The notes under the pieces are model-generated. The model made no database searches. It saw only the letters and a list, made by a program, of their open reading frames with translations, and was not told the origin of the DNA. Shown in pieces: positions 25,830-34,877 of a DNA stretch of 64,000 nt. Origin of the DNA: Colwellia sp. E2M01 (GTDB lineage Bacteria > Pseudomonadota > Gammaproteobacteria > Enterobacterales > Alteromonadaceae); assembly GCF_018860585.1 (NCBI RefSeq), contig NZ_JAHKPR010000076.1:12384-76383 (forward strand), read 5' to 3'. Each line of letters opens with the position of its first letter. Position 1 is the stretch's first letter. Position numbers and translations under genes: made by a program.

Positions 25830-27233
25830 TTATTTTTCTAACAATTCTACCTCTTCTTTCGCTAACTCTACTTGCTCTATTTTTTCAAAACGTGTCGATA
25901 TTTTATCTGCCGAGGTATGTATTTGTTTTACATCACTCGCCGCTTGATCTATATGTTTGGCAAGGTTAGCGAAGCGTGTTTTAAAACGATTAAAATCTTT
26001 ACCTAAATCAGACAAGTGCGCTTGAATTATGTGAATTTGTTGACGAGTCGCCTCATCTTTAAGTACAGAACGCGCGGTAGTTAGTATTGCCATTAACGTT
26101 GTTGGTGAAGTTAACCAAACCCGTTTTTGATTGGCGTATTCTACTAAATCACTTTGATGTCCGTGAATTTCAGCAAAAATAGCTTCCGCGGGAATAAACA
26201 TAATAGCGCCATCGGCAGTTTCGTTATCAATCAGGTATTTTTCACTAATATCATTTATATGTTTTTTGATATCGACTTTAAACTGACGCATGGCAATAGT
26301 TCGGTCAGTTTCATGAGCTTCTAAGTCGACCATTTTACGATAACTTTCTAACGGGAATTTAGAGTCAACAACCACATTACCGGTAGGTTTAGGTAAAAAG
26401 AGTACGCAGTCAGCGATTTTACCGTTAGATAGCGTATGTTGTAGTTTAAAGCTTTGCTCCGGTAAGACATTACGAATCAAACTATTTAATTGCACTTCAC
26501 CAAAAGCGCCGCGCGAACGTTTATCGTTAAGTACTTCTTGTAAGCTCACCACGTTAGTTGAAAGCTCGGTAATTTTCTTTTGAGCATCATCAATAAGAGC
26601 TAAACGCTGTAAAATATCACTAAAGGTTTTCGTGGTTTTTTCAAAACCTTCGGCAAGGCGCTTTTCAACCTGACCGCTAATTTCTTGCAAGCGATTATCT
26701 GTAGCTTGCGTTAAACCATCAATGCGCTTACTCATTTGCTCACTGGTTTGCGCCAAAGTTTTCGCTAACTCTTCACGGTTAGCTTGCCCCGTGTTATTTA
26801 AATGATTGATCACTTGATCGAGTGATTGGCTTTGCTGATTCGTTAATTGAGTTTGCAAATCATTCATTTGTCTCATTAATTTAAGACGTAAATCAGCCAT
26901 TTGTTGATCAATAGTATTTGCTAACTGTATTTGTTGTTTATCATGCGCTTGCGCTAATTGTTGCTGATTAGTTTGTTGGTAACTTTGTTGTAAGCTACTT
27001 AGTTGATTAGCGAAGTGATTAGAAAATTGCTGAGCTAATTCTTGATTTAGCGTCTGAGTTAACAACGACTTAATGCGTTCTTCTTGTTCTAAATTTGGGC
27101 TTAACATTGCCTTTTTAATTTGTGCTATTTGATATAACAGCCACATCATAATGATGAAGAATATTAAAACTAAGGTGAGTGCCAAGGGTAAAGTATGCTG
27201 TGGCGCAATATTAATGTCGATAGGAAAATTCAT
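25830..27233 (-). CDS. rmuC: DNA recombination protein RmuC
   Basis: The 467-aa protein has one N-terminal membrane helix (about 13-35), a long Gln-rich coiled coil (about 45-215) and the RmuC domain (about 225-430) with RSRGAFGEVQLNSLI, DSKFPLESYRKMV and FIPAEAIFAEI. RmuC limits recombination at inverted repeats. Its core resembles PD-(D/E)XK nucleases. It stands alone as a single-gene unit here. Confidence 0.93.
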   Translation of the reverse strand: MNFPIDINIAPQHTLPLALTLVLIFFIIMMWLLYQIAQIKKAMLSPNLEQEERIKSLLTQTLNQELAQQFSNHFANQLSSLQQSYQQTNQQQLAQAHDKQQIQLANTIDQQMADLRLKLMRQMNDLQTQLTNQQSQSLDQVINHLNNTGQANREELAKTLAQTSEQMSKRIDGLTQATDNRLQEISGQVEKRLAEGFEKTTKTFSDILQRLALIDDAQKKITELSTNVVSLQEVLNDKRSRGAFGEVQLNSLIRNVLPEQSFKLQHTLSNGKIADCVLFLPKPTGNVVVDSKFPLESYRKMVDLEAHETDRTIAMRQFKVDIKKHINDISEKYLIDNETADGAIMFIPAEAIFAEIHGHQSDLVEYANQKRVWLTSPTTLMAILTTARSVLKDEATRQQIHIIQAHLSDLGKDFNRFKTRFANLAKHIDQAASDVKQIHTSADKISTRFEKIEQVELAKEEVELLEK

Positions 27234-27575
27234 AACTGACTCTCAAATAAAATAGTGATTAGCTAGTTTGGAACTAGCCCTAATCTAGCCAAACAAACAA
27301 AAAACACTGTTTTTTATTACAGTACCTATATATTAGAACATACGTCGCTATATTCAACCAGTAATTTTACTAATTTGCGGTTTAAATAACTTAAAACAAT
27401 ATCATTTATTAAATATAAACATACGCGCTACAGGCACAAATTAGTGTCGGTTTTTTTTACACATAAACACCAACCCGTTAACTATTAATTTACACAAACA
27501 AAACCAAAAAGAAACAACCAACCTTAAATGCATGAAATATAACAACAAACAAAATAAAAACAAAACGGACAAATA
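27234..27575. other. AT-rich region upstream of the PEP-CTERM gene
   Basis: No gene is seen. An A/C-rich tract runs from about 27470 to 27570, including several CAAA/AAACAA blocks, upstream of the sigma-54-like promoter. It could carry activator sites, but no clear repeat defines one. Confidence 0.4.
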
Positions 27576-27577
27576 AC

Positions 27578-27592
27578 GGCTTGTTTTTTGCT
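27578..27592 (+). promoter_or_regulatory. Sigma-54-type promoter of the PEP-CTERM gene
   Basis: GGCTTGTTTTTTGCT has GG (27578-27579) and GC (27590-27591) separated by exactly 10 nt, with TTGCT at the -12 position, as in the consensus TGGCACG-N4-TTGCA. Transcription would start near 27603, leaving a 40-nt leader before the ATG at 27643. PEP-CTERM genes of some proteobacteria are known to depend on sigma-54 and the PrsK/PrsR two-component system. Confidence 0.5.
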
Positions 27593-27642
27593 TTACGCCG
27601 AGTGATATTTTTAAATTTAATTAAACTTAAGGAACAAGATAA

Positions 27643-28443
27643 ATGATAAAAAACAAAGCACTTATTGCTTTTACAGGATTACTCTTAGCTGTAACTTCTA
27701 TTACAAGCCAAGCTACCATAATGAACGCGGACGATTTAGGTGTTAAAACTAACGCAGTAACTTGGGAAGATTGCCCATCCTATTGTACTGGTGAATACTC
27801 AAATAATGAGGGCTTCGGGGTTAACAGTTCTTCATCACAAGAAAATAGTTATGGAACATCCCAAGCAATAGGTAATTACTCACCTCTAACTATGTTACCA
27901 GATTTAAAAGTATATGCTAAGGCAAGTGATGGACAAATGGCACAAGCATTTGCTGCTGGCGTACAAGGTTTTAATTATACAGGCGTCGGATCATCAACTT
28001 ATGACTTAGACTTTAATCTACATGGTTCGGTATCAGGAAGTGGAGCTTACCTAACTTCCACTATTGCTGTTATAATTGCATCTGAGCTAGACTGGGATTA
28101 CAGTATTGAAACTATTTATTACGAAGTTATATCACGTAATGAGCGAGCTGGTATAGAAAGTTTAGCAATCAATAACGGTATGGACGTTAATAAAACTAGT
28201 AGCATTAGTTTTGATCTTCTAGAAGGCCAATCTTTCTTCGTATATTCTGAGATTATTGCTACTTCTGGTTCTAATGATGGTATTGCCGATGGTTTAAATA
28301 CTTTAACAATGTCCTTTCAAGATTCGACAGGTCTACAAGTAGTTGGTTCAGATCCTTCGACAACTTCAGTACCGGAGCCTTCTCCATTAATGCTATTTGG
28401 TTTATCATTAGTATTATTTGTTAGGCGTCAAATGACTAAATAG
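27643..28443 (+). CDS. PEP-CTERM anchored exported protein
   Basis: The 266-aa protein has an N-terminal signal peptide (residues 1-26, cut near SQA) and a C-terminal PEP-CTERM tripartite signal: SVPEPS, then a hydrophobic helix (PLMLFGLSLVLFV), then a basic end (RRQMTK). Exosortase cuts such proteins and hands them to the cell surface or to exopolysaccharide. The mature part is beta-rich and contains one Cys pair (DCPSYC). It has no recognisable enzyme domain. AAGGAAC lies 9 nt before the ATG. The gene is monocistronic, bounded by a sigma-54-like promoter and a strong terminator. The exosortase is not in the window. Confidence 0.88.
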   Translation: MIKNKALIAFTGLLLAVTSITSQATIMNADDLGVKTNAVTWEDCPSYCTGEYSNNEGFGVNSSSSQENSYGTSQAIGNYSPLTMLPDLKVYAKASDGQMAQAFAAGVQGFNYTGVGSSTYDLDFNLHGSVSGSGAYLTSTIAVIIASELDWDYSIETIYYEVISRNERAGIESLAINNGMDVNKTSSISFDLLEGQSFFVYSEIIATSGSNDGIADGLNTLTMSFQDSTGLQVVGSDPSTTSVPEPSPLMLFGLSLVLFVRRQMTK

Positions 28444-28476
28444 ATGAAGCAATAACTGTTATTAAACACCTTATGG

Positions 28477-28512
28477 AAAACGGCTTTAATTTACTCAATT
28501 AAAGCCGTTTTT
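28477..28512 (+). terminator. Strong bidirectional terminator
   Basis: AAAACGGCTTTAATT (28477-28491) pairs perfectly over 15 bp with AATTAAAGCCGTTTT (28497-28511) around a TACTC loop and is followed by T-rich sequence. The A-run on the other side lets it also serve nudC. Confidence 0.92.
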
Positions 28513-28573
28513 ATTTTTACTACTTTTTATTATCGATCTTTGGGCTTATCTCTATTATTTCGATATATTATTC

Positions 28574-29584
28574 TTAATACTGCCCTATTTCTTTATTTTT
28601 CCATGCTTTAATTAAATACGCTGAAATAGAGCTACTACTGCTTATTTTAAATTCTACTTCGTTATTTTGCTCTCCGACTTCACTTTTAACGCCAAAATTA
28701 CTAAGTTGCTCGCGTGAAAACCATTGAGCATCTTCTAAGGCATCGTGAGTAACATCAATGGCATCTGTTTTTGCAACCGCGGTGAAGCCTAACATGATAG
28801 AGGCTGGAAACGGCCAAGGTTGCGAGCTACAATATTTTGGGTTTTCAACGACAATTCCTGACTCTTCAGCGACTTCTCTAATCACCGCTTGTTCGAGACT
28901 TTCACCTGGATCAACAAATCCAGCTAAGGTTGAATAAACGCCCTTCTCCCAACTTGCTTGTCGGCCTAATAAACATCGCGGAATACCATCAGCAAACATT
29001 TTTTCAACTAACATGATCACCGCAGGATCGGTACGTGGAAAACTCATATTACGACAGTCATTACAACGTCTGGCGTGCCCTGCTTCAACAGCTCGACTAT
29101 GGTTTCCGCAAAGTCCGCAAAACTGATGGCTAATATGCCAATGCACCATGCCTTTAGCGAGTGCTAATATTGAAGCATCTGCAGGTGACAAATTAGGCGT
29201 CATTGCTTTTAAAGGTTGCCATTGTCCTATCTCAGTTAACTCTTCCTGAGTGGAGAACCGTAGCTTATTAAAATCGACAGTAAAAATGGAAACAGCTTTA
29301 TTACTTTCGATATGTGTTGCTGCGTTTGTGTCGGTGATTTCTGCTTGGCTTAAAGCTATATCTCCTTTACCTAAATAAATACAGCTATCAACACTAAGCG
29401 TGGGTAACTGCCCTTTCGTTAGATAAATTGGTGCAATAATGCCATTAGTAGCAAAAAGCCCCATGCCATCATTAATCACACAAAATAGAGTATTATCGTT
29501 GTTAAACTCTGTTTTTAACCATGATTTATTTTTTCGTTGGTTAGTACATCGGTCTAACGGCATGTCAGCATAAGCGAATGTCAT
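28574..29584 (-). CDS. nudC: NAD(+) diphosphatase / NADH pyrophosphatase NudC
   Basis: The 336-aa protein has the NudC N-terminal domain, a zinc ribbon (CGLCGNH ... CNDC, about residues 158-180), the Nudix box GFVDPGESLEQAVIREVAEESG and the family-specific downstream motif SQPWPFPASIMLGF. NudC hydrolyses NAD(H) and removes NAD caps from RNA. It is longer than E. coli NudC (257 aa), mainly through the N-terminal domain, as in many other gammaproteobacteria. The MFS gene ends 2 bp upstream on the same strand, so the two are likely cotranscribed. Confidence 0.93.
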   Translation of the reverse strand: MTFAYADMPLDRCTNQRKNKSWLKTEFNNDNTLFCVINDGMGLFATNGIIAPIYLTKGQLPTLSVDSCIYLGKGDIALSQAEITDTNAATHIESNKAVSIFTVDFNKLRFSTQEELTEIGQWQPLKAMTPNLSPADASILALAKGMVHWHISHQFCGLCGNHSRAVEAGHARRCNDCRNMSFPRTDPAVIMLVEKMFADGIPRCLLGRQASWEKGVYSTLAGFVDPGESLEQAVIREVAEESGIVVENPKYCSSQPWPFPASIMLGFTAVAKTDAIDVTHDALEDAQWFSREQLSNFGVKSEVGEQNNEVEFKISSSSSISAYLIKAWKNKEIGQY

Positions 29585-29586
29585 TG

Positions 29587-30822
29587 TTATATTTTACCCT
29601 CTATTATCTGAAGTTTTTCTGCGTTTAAGCTTTTAGTAATTAACTGGCTTGCTAGCAACGATATAAGGGCAAAGCCTGCACCTGCATAAAAAACTAATGA
29701 GGCATCATAAAGCCAAATTAAACCAAACACCGCTGGAATAACTACCGCGGCAATGTGGTTAATACTAAAACTAACGCCAGCACTTGAGGCAATATCTTTT
29801 GGATCGGCTATTTTTTGAAAGTAAGTTTTTAAGGCTATCGCCATCGCAAAAAATAAATGATCAATCACATAAAGTGCTGCGGCAACATTTGCTGACTCAA
29901 CCAACGCATAACCCACAAAAACAATAATTAAGCCTGTGTATTCAACCGTTAACGCTCTACGCTCGCCAACTCTAGCAATCCACTTACCTATTTTCGGTGC
30001 CAAAAAGAAGTTAATTACATGATTAAGCATATACAAAAAGGTAATTTGTTGCACGCTGTAACCAAACTTTTCAACCATTAAAAAACCTGCAAAAACGACA
30101 AATATCTGCCTGCGTGCGCCAGATAAAAAGGTGAGAAAATAGAATAGGCTATAACGTTTTCTTAAAATTAACTTCTTATGCTGAACATGCTCCATTGGAA
30201 ATTTAGGCATGGCAAACGCTAACCATAACGTGAGCAATAAACCGCTTAATCCAAAAAATAAATACATAGCTTGATAACTAGCAGAAATAACACTAAAACC
30301 AATCCAAATTAAGGCATAACAGGTTAATGATGCAGCTGATTTGATTGACATTAACTTACCAAGTTTCTCAGCGGCTTCACCTTTTTTAAACCACTGTAAA
30401 CTTAACGAGGTGTTAATTGTTTCATAGTAATGAAAGCCTATCGACATTAATACCGTAGTAGCATAGAGTCCATAAATACTAGGGAATACGCCAGTAAAAG
30501 CAACGCCAATAGATAATAAGCATAAGGCTACAACCGCAAAAACTTGCTCTGTAAAAACCAATAAAACGAACACCGCGGTAAAGGCTAAAAATCCAGGTAT
30601 TTCACGCAAAGAATGTAACATACCAATTTCAGCGCCAGTGAATGCTGCTCGCTCAATAACAAAGTTGTTGAGCATTGCCATCCAAGCGGCAAAAGTAATA
30701 GCCATAACAATGCTAGCAACGGCTAAGAAAACAAACGGAGTTTGCCATTTACTTCCCTGTGTTAGCTTATTTTCTGTTGGCTTACCTTGTGTTGATGTGG
30801 ATGTCACTTGGGTGCTTTCCAT
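29587..30822 (-). CDS. Major facilitator superfamily transporter
   Basis: The 411-aa protein has 12 predicted membrane helices with a basic central loop (KFPMEHVQHKKLILRKRYSL). The first helix follows a 25-residue polar N-terminus. It belongs to the MFS by layout and by segments such as IGMLHSLREIPGFLAF and IARVGERRAL, but I do not recognise a subfamily or substrate. It is followed after 2 bp by nudC on the same strand, which suggests coexpression but not a shared function. Confidence 0.8.
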   Translation of the reverse strand: MESTQVTSTSTQGKPTENKLTQGSKWQTPFVFLAVASIVMAITFAAWMAMLNNFVIERAAFTGAEIGMLHSLREIPGFLAFTAVFVLLVFTEQVFAVVALCLLSIGVAFTGVFPSIYGLYATTVLMSIGFHYYETINTSLSLQWFKKGEAAEKLGKLMSIKSAASLTCYALIWIGFSVISASYQAMYLFFGLSGLLLTLWLAFAMPKFPMEHVQHKKLILRKRYSLFYFLTFLSGARRQIFVVFAGFLMVEKFGYSVQQITFLYMLNHVINFFLAPKIGKWIARVGERRALTVEYTGLIIVFVGYALVESANVAAALYVIDHLFFAMAIALKTYFQKIADPKDIASSAGVSFSINHIAAVVIPAVFGLIWLYDASLVFYAGAGFALISLLASQLITKSLNAEKLQIIEGKI

Positions 30823-30905
30823 CGTGCTTTGTACCTTATTCTTGATAGGGGGTTAATTTAAGAGCTGCTCTATATTGTTAATAATATTTTATCGAAGGTA
30901 ATTAT

Positions 30906-30959
30906 ATGCTGATTTACGCTTTATCCCTAGCAACAATAGTGCTTTGTTTTTTAGGTTAA
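30906..30959 (+). CDS. Possible 17-aa hydrophobic small protein
   Basis: A 17-codon frame encodes MLIYALSLATIVLCFLG, a single hydrophobic helix. GAAGG lies 8 nt before the ATG. It sits between the divergent MFS and GFA-family genes. Size and composition match known small membrane proteins, but a frame this short in AT-rich DNA can occur by chance. Confidence 0.3.
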   Translation: MLIYALSLATIVLCFLG

Positions 30960-31005
30960 TCACGTTAAGTTAGTATATTAAACGTTATTTCCTGAGGTAT
31001 GATTA

Positions 31006-31431
31006 ATGAGTTTTCCAATTAAATTTCCAATAATGGGCGCTTGTCAATGTGGACAATTAACCTATCAATTGTTTGAAAAACCCAAGATGGTATTAGCGTG
31101 TCATTGTACTGAATGTCAAAAACTCGCAGGTAGTCCGTTTAGTGTAACCGCTGTAATAGATACAGCTGCTATTAAGTTTTCTGGTGAAATGAAAGAGTGG
31201 ATCCGCAGTGCTGATAGCGGTAATAAAAACCACGCTAAATTCTGCCCTAACTGCGGCACCCGAATTTACCATTATAATCCTGCAGATATGAGTACGGTAA
31301 AATTAAAGTTAAAACCAATAATGCCTGAAGTTGCCGAATTATTTGCGCCGCAAGTACATGTTTGGGTTAGTGAAAAGCTGAGTTGGTACAAAATACCTGA
31401 TGATATGAAATGTATTGATAAGCAGCCTTGA
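31006..31431 (+). CDS. GFA/CENP-V family zinc protein
   Basis: The 141-aa protein has the family's two zinc sites: CQCGQLTY near the start with CHCTECQKLAGSPFSV, and FCPNCGTRIYHYNP. This fold was named for a supposed glutathione-dependent formaldehyde-activating enzyme, but the activity of most members is unknown. It is likely cytoplasmic. The gene stands alone; a terminator follows at 31494. Confidence 0.85.
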   Translation: MSFPIKFPIMGACQCGQLTYQLFEKPKMVLACHCTECQKLAGSPFSVTAVIDTAAIKFSGEMKEWIRSADSGNKNHAKFCPNCGTRIYHYNPADMSTVKLKLKPIMPEVAELFAPQVHVWVSEKLSWYKIPDDMKCIDKQP

Positions 31432-31493
31432 TGCGCTTTCCATTCAATAGGTAAAACTGTCGATTATTCAATTAAGGTCAAAAATCAGAAACA

Positions 31494-31520
31494 AAAAAGG
31501 CGCTTAAAGCGCCTTTTTAT
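31494..31520. terminator. Bidirectional terminator between the GFA gene and fumarase
   Basis: AAAAAGGCGC (31494-31503) and GCGCCTTTTT (31509-31518) form a perfect 10-bp stem with a TTAAA loop; A- and T-runs flank it on both strands. Confidence 0.88.
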
Positions 31521-31560
31521 TATTTAATTTTAATAAGTAAAAACAAGATTGAGTTAAAAG

Positions 31561-33078
31561 CTACGCTTTACCTTCCGCTTCTTGAATTTTAACTTTCCAA
31601 ATTTCAGGGCCTGTTACGTGCGCTGATTCACCTGTACTATCAACCGCTACTGTTACTGGCATATCTTCTACTTCAAATTCGTAAATAGCTTCCATACCCA
31701 TATCTTCAAAGGCAACTACTTTCGCTTTTTTGATTGCTTTCGAAACTAAGTAAGCCGCGCCACCAACTGCCATTAAATACACAGATTTATGGTTTTTAAT
31801 GCTTTCACACGTTGCCGCGCCACGCTCTGCTTTACCGATAGATCCTAAAAGACCGGTTTGCGCTAACATCATCTCGTTGAATTTATCCATACGTGTTGCT
31901 GTTGTAGGGCCTGCAGGACCAACCGCTTCATTACCAATAGCATCAACTGGACCTACGTAATAAATAAACTTGTTAGTAAAGTCTACCGGTAATTCTTCAC
32001 CGTTTGCTAACATTTCTTGAATACGTTTATGCGCTGCATCACGACCTGTTAAGATAGTACCGCTTAATAATACCGTTTCGCCAGTTTTCCATTCAGCGAT
32101 ATCTGCTTTAGTTAAGCCATCAACGTTAACGCGACGAACATTTTCGCCAACTTCCCAAGTGATTTCTGGCCATTCTTCCAATTTAGGTGGTGTTAAGTCC
32201 GCAGGACCTGAGCCATCAAGGTGGAAATGTACGTGACGCGTTGCCGCACAGTTTGGGATCATAACTACCGGTTTAGACGCCGCGTGTGTTGGCACTGAAT
32301 TAATTTTAACATCAACAACCGTTGTTAAACCGCCAAGACCTTGGGCACCAATACCTAATTTGTTTACGCGCTCAAAAATCTCAAGACGTAATTCTTCTTC
32401 AGCATTTTGCGGACCGCGTTCCATTAACTCTTGAATGTTTACAGGATCCATTAAACTTTCTTTAGCTAATACGCCAGCTTTTTCAGCCGTACCACCAACA
32501 CCTATACCTAACATACCTGGCGGACACCAACCTGCGCCCATTGTTGGTAAGGTTTTAACAACCCAATCAGCAATTGAGTCAGACGGGTTTAACATCGCCA
32601 TTTTAGTTTTGTTTTCACTACCGCCGCCTTTCGCTGCGATCATGATTTCAAGACCAGTACCTGGCACCATATCAATATGTACAACGGCAGGCGTATTATC
32701 TTTAGTATTAACACGTTTGCCTGTAGGATCGGCAACAATTGAAGCACGTAAAGGATTATCAGGATTTAAGTAAGCACGACGTGTACCTTCATCAACCATT
32801 TGTTGTACGGTCATATCAGTTTTATCCCACTGAACAGCCATACCTACTTTCACGAAACAAGTAACAATACCTGTGTCTTGGCAGATTGGACGTTTGCCCT
32901 GCGCTGACATACGTGAGTTAATTAAAATTTGTGCTATTGCATCTTTCGCTGCAGTTGATTCTTCTTTGTTATACGCTTTTTCTAACGCTTGAATAAAATC
33001 AAGAGGATGGTAATAAGAAATATATTGTAATGCGTCTTCAATACTATCGATTACGTCTTGTTGTTTAATGATGGCCAT
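31561..33078 (-). CDS. Fumarate hydratase, class I (iron-sulfur)
   Basis: The 505-aa protein is a one-chain class I fumarase (FumA/FumB type): an N-terminal domain with KRPICQDTGIVTCFVKVG and GGGSENKTKM, and a C-terminal beta domain with GPTTATRMDKF and MGMEAIYEFEVEDMPVTVAVD. It interconverts fumarate and malate in the TCA cycle with an oxygen-sensitive [4Fe-4S] cluster. The length is near the family norm (about 505-550). Single gene with a terminator behind it. Confidence 0.93.
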   Translation of the reverse strand: MAIIKQQDVIDSIEDALQYISYYHPLDFIQALEKAYNKEESTAAKDAIAQILINSRMSAQGKRPICQDTGIVTCFVKVGMAVQWDKTDMTVQQMVDEGTRRAYLNPDNPLRASIVADPTGKRVNTKDNTPAVVHIDMVPGTGLEIMIAAKGGGSENKTKMAMLNPSDSIADWVVKTLPTMGAGWCPPGMLGIGVGGTAEKAGVLAKESLMDPVNIQELMERGPQNAEEELRLEIFERVNKLGIGAQGLGGLTTVVDVKINSVPTHAASKPVVMIPNCAATRHVHFHLDGSGPADLTPPKLEEWPEITWEVGENVRRVNVDGLTKADIAEWKTGETVLLSGTILTGRDAAHKRIQEMLANGEELPVDFTNKFIYYVGPVDAIGNEAVGPAGPTTATRMDKFNEMMLAQTGLLGSIGKAERGAATCESIKNHKSVYLMAVGGAAYLVSKAIKKAKVVAFEDMGMEAIYEFEVEDMPVTVAVDSTGESAHVTGPEIWKVKIQEAEGKA

Positions 33079-33248
33079 AGTGCTCTCTATTAGCTTTACT
33101 TGTATATTAAGATGAATCGCTTAAAACTGCGTTAATACTCTTTAATACAAGGTTGTTGAAAGATATAATAAATCTAACCCTATAATAACTCGCTAATGAA
33201 AGTGCTGCCACCGCAAATGCTTTATAATGACTATTTAACTAGCGAATA

Positions 33249-34871
33249 ATGAGAGAATGCAAAAATTTGTGCAATTCGACTGACACTAGCAACAGCAATC
33301 CACTAAAACCTGCTCGTATTACAGCTAAAAAAATCACCTTTGCTCATCTTATCCGTGAAGCTAATAACTGTGATGTTAATAACTGTGATGTTAATACTGA
33401 AGAAAATATTACTAGTGAAAGGTTGTTCAGCTTGTTCTCACATCAACCGTGGGCAATGTGGTTAGACTCTTGTGAAAGTGAACATGTCGATAGTCGTTTT
33501 GATATTATAGTTTGGCAGCCTATTGCGACAATTACTACCCGTTATAATTCATCACAAATTTGTTTTTTCAATCAATATAAAAAGCAGAATGAAAAACAAA
33601 GTAAGGTTAAAACAACCAGTACTGACGATCCGTTAACCTTACTAAAAAACCTGCAAGCGCAATTGTTTGATATATCAAGCCCTAAGCATGAACACCTCCC
33701 CTATTTAGGTGGTGCATTGGGTTATTTATCTTATGATTTAGGTCGTCGTTTTGAAACCTTACCCAGTATTGCCGAGCAGGATATTAATTTACCTGATATG
33801 GCGATGGGCTTGTACGATCAGGCCATTATTTTTGATAAAGTCGAACAGTGTTTTTACCTTATTTGCCAAGAGGACAAACGCCAAAGTATTGAAACATTTA
33901 TTTATGATGCTCTTGCTCAAAAACAATTACACTTAAATAATATACCTAAGCATGTTAAAGCAAAAACAGCCTTTCAATTAACTTCGTCATGGCAAGCGAA
34001 TATGACTAAAGAAAGTTATATTGAAAAATTTAAGCAAGTGCAAGAATACTTATTATCCGGCGATTGTTATCAAATTAATCTCGCACAACGCTTTAGCACG
34101 AGTTACCAAGGTGATGAATTTGAAGCTTACTTAGCCCTTAGAAAAGCCAACAAAGCCCCTTTTTCAGCTTTTATCCGATTAGATAACTCAGCTATTTTAA
34201 GTGTTTCCCCTGAGCGCTTTTTACAACTTTCAAACGGTAAAGTCGAAAGTAAACCTATAAAAGGCACCATGCCGCGCAGCGAAGATCCAATACAAGATGC
34301 TAAAAACGCTGAAACTTTAAAAAATTCTCCCAAAGACAACGCTGAAAACCTCATGATTGTTGATTTACTGCGAAATGATATCAGCAGAAGCTGTGAAGCA
34401 GGTACAGTGAAAGTACCGTCACTTTTTGCTATTGAAAGCTTTCCTGCGGTACATCATTTAGTGAGTACGGTTGAAGGGGTTTTATCACCAAATAAGCATG
34501 CTACCGATTTACTGCGAGGTGCATTTCCTGGTGGCTCAATTACTGGCGCACCTAAAATTCGCGCTATGGAAATTATTGAAGAACTAGAGCCACACCGTCG
34601 TAGTGTGTATTGCGGTTCAATTGGTTATATTTCCAATTGCGGCACTATGGATACCAGTATTACTATTCGTACGCTTATTTGTAAGAAAGAAGTTTGTCCG
34701 CAAGAAGCCTCTCAGCAAAACACGGATAATGCCCCAACATCTACAGGTGAAATTCATTGTTGGGCGGGTGGCGGTTTAGTTGCTGATTCAACAGCAAATA
34801 GTGAATATCAAGAAACTTTTGATAAAGTGAATTGTATATTACCTGTTTTATCAAAACTGAATCAGGTATAG
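33249..34871 (+). CDS. pabB: Aminodeoxychorismate synthase component I (PabB)
   Basis: The 540-aa chorismate-binding enzyme has the catalytic domain in residues about 255-525: SGDCYQINLAQRF, SPERFLQL, KPIKGTMPR, FPGGSITGAPK and IRTLI. PIKGT, with the active-site Lys, marks PabB rather than TrpE. It turns chorismate into 4-amino-4-deoxychorismate for folate synthesis with PabA. The N-terminal 75 residues contain a perfect 15-bp tandem duplication (33362-33391) encoding NNCDV twice. nudL follows 6 bp after the stop and is probably cotranscribed. Confidence 0.92.
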   Translation: MRECKNLCNSTDTSNSNPLKPARITAKKITFAHLIREANNCDVNNCDVNTEENITSERLFSLFSHQPWAMWLDSCESEHVDSRFDIIVWQPIATITTRYNSSQICFFNQYKKQNEKQSKVKTTSTDDPLTLLKNLQAQLFDISSPKHEHLPYLGGALGYLSYDLGRRFETLPSIAEQDINLPDMAMGLYDQAIIFDKVEQCFYLICQEDKRQSIETFIYDALAQKQLHLNNIPKHVKAKTAFQLTSSWQANMTKESYIEKFKQVQEYLLSGDCYQINLAQRFSTSYQGDEFEAYLALRKANKAPFSAFIRLDNSAILSVSPERFLQLSNGKVESKPIKGTMPRSEDPIQDAKNAETLKNSPKDNAENLMIVDLLRNDISRSCEAGTVKVPSLFAIESFPAVHHLVSTVEGVLSPNKHATDLLRGAFPGGSITGAPKIRAMEIIEELEPHRRSVYCGSIGYISNCGTMDTSITIRTLICKKEVCPQEASQQNTDNAPTSTGEIHCWAGGGLVADSTANSEYQETFDKVNCILPVLSKLNQV

Positions 34872-34877
34872 CCCCAA

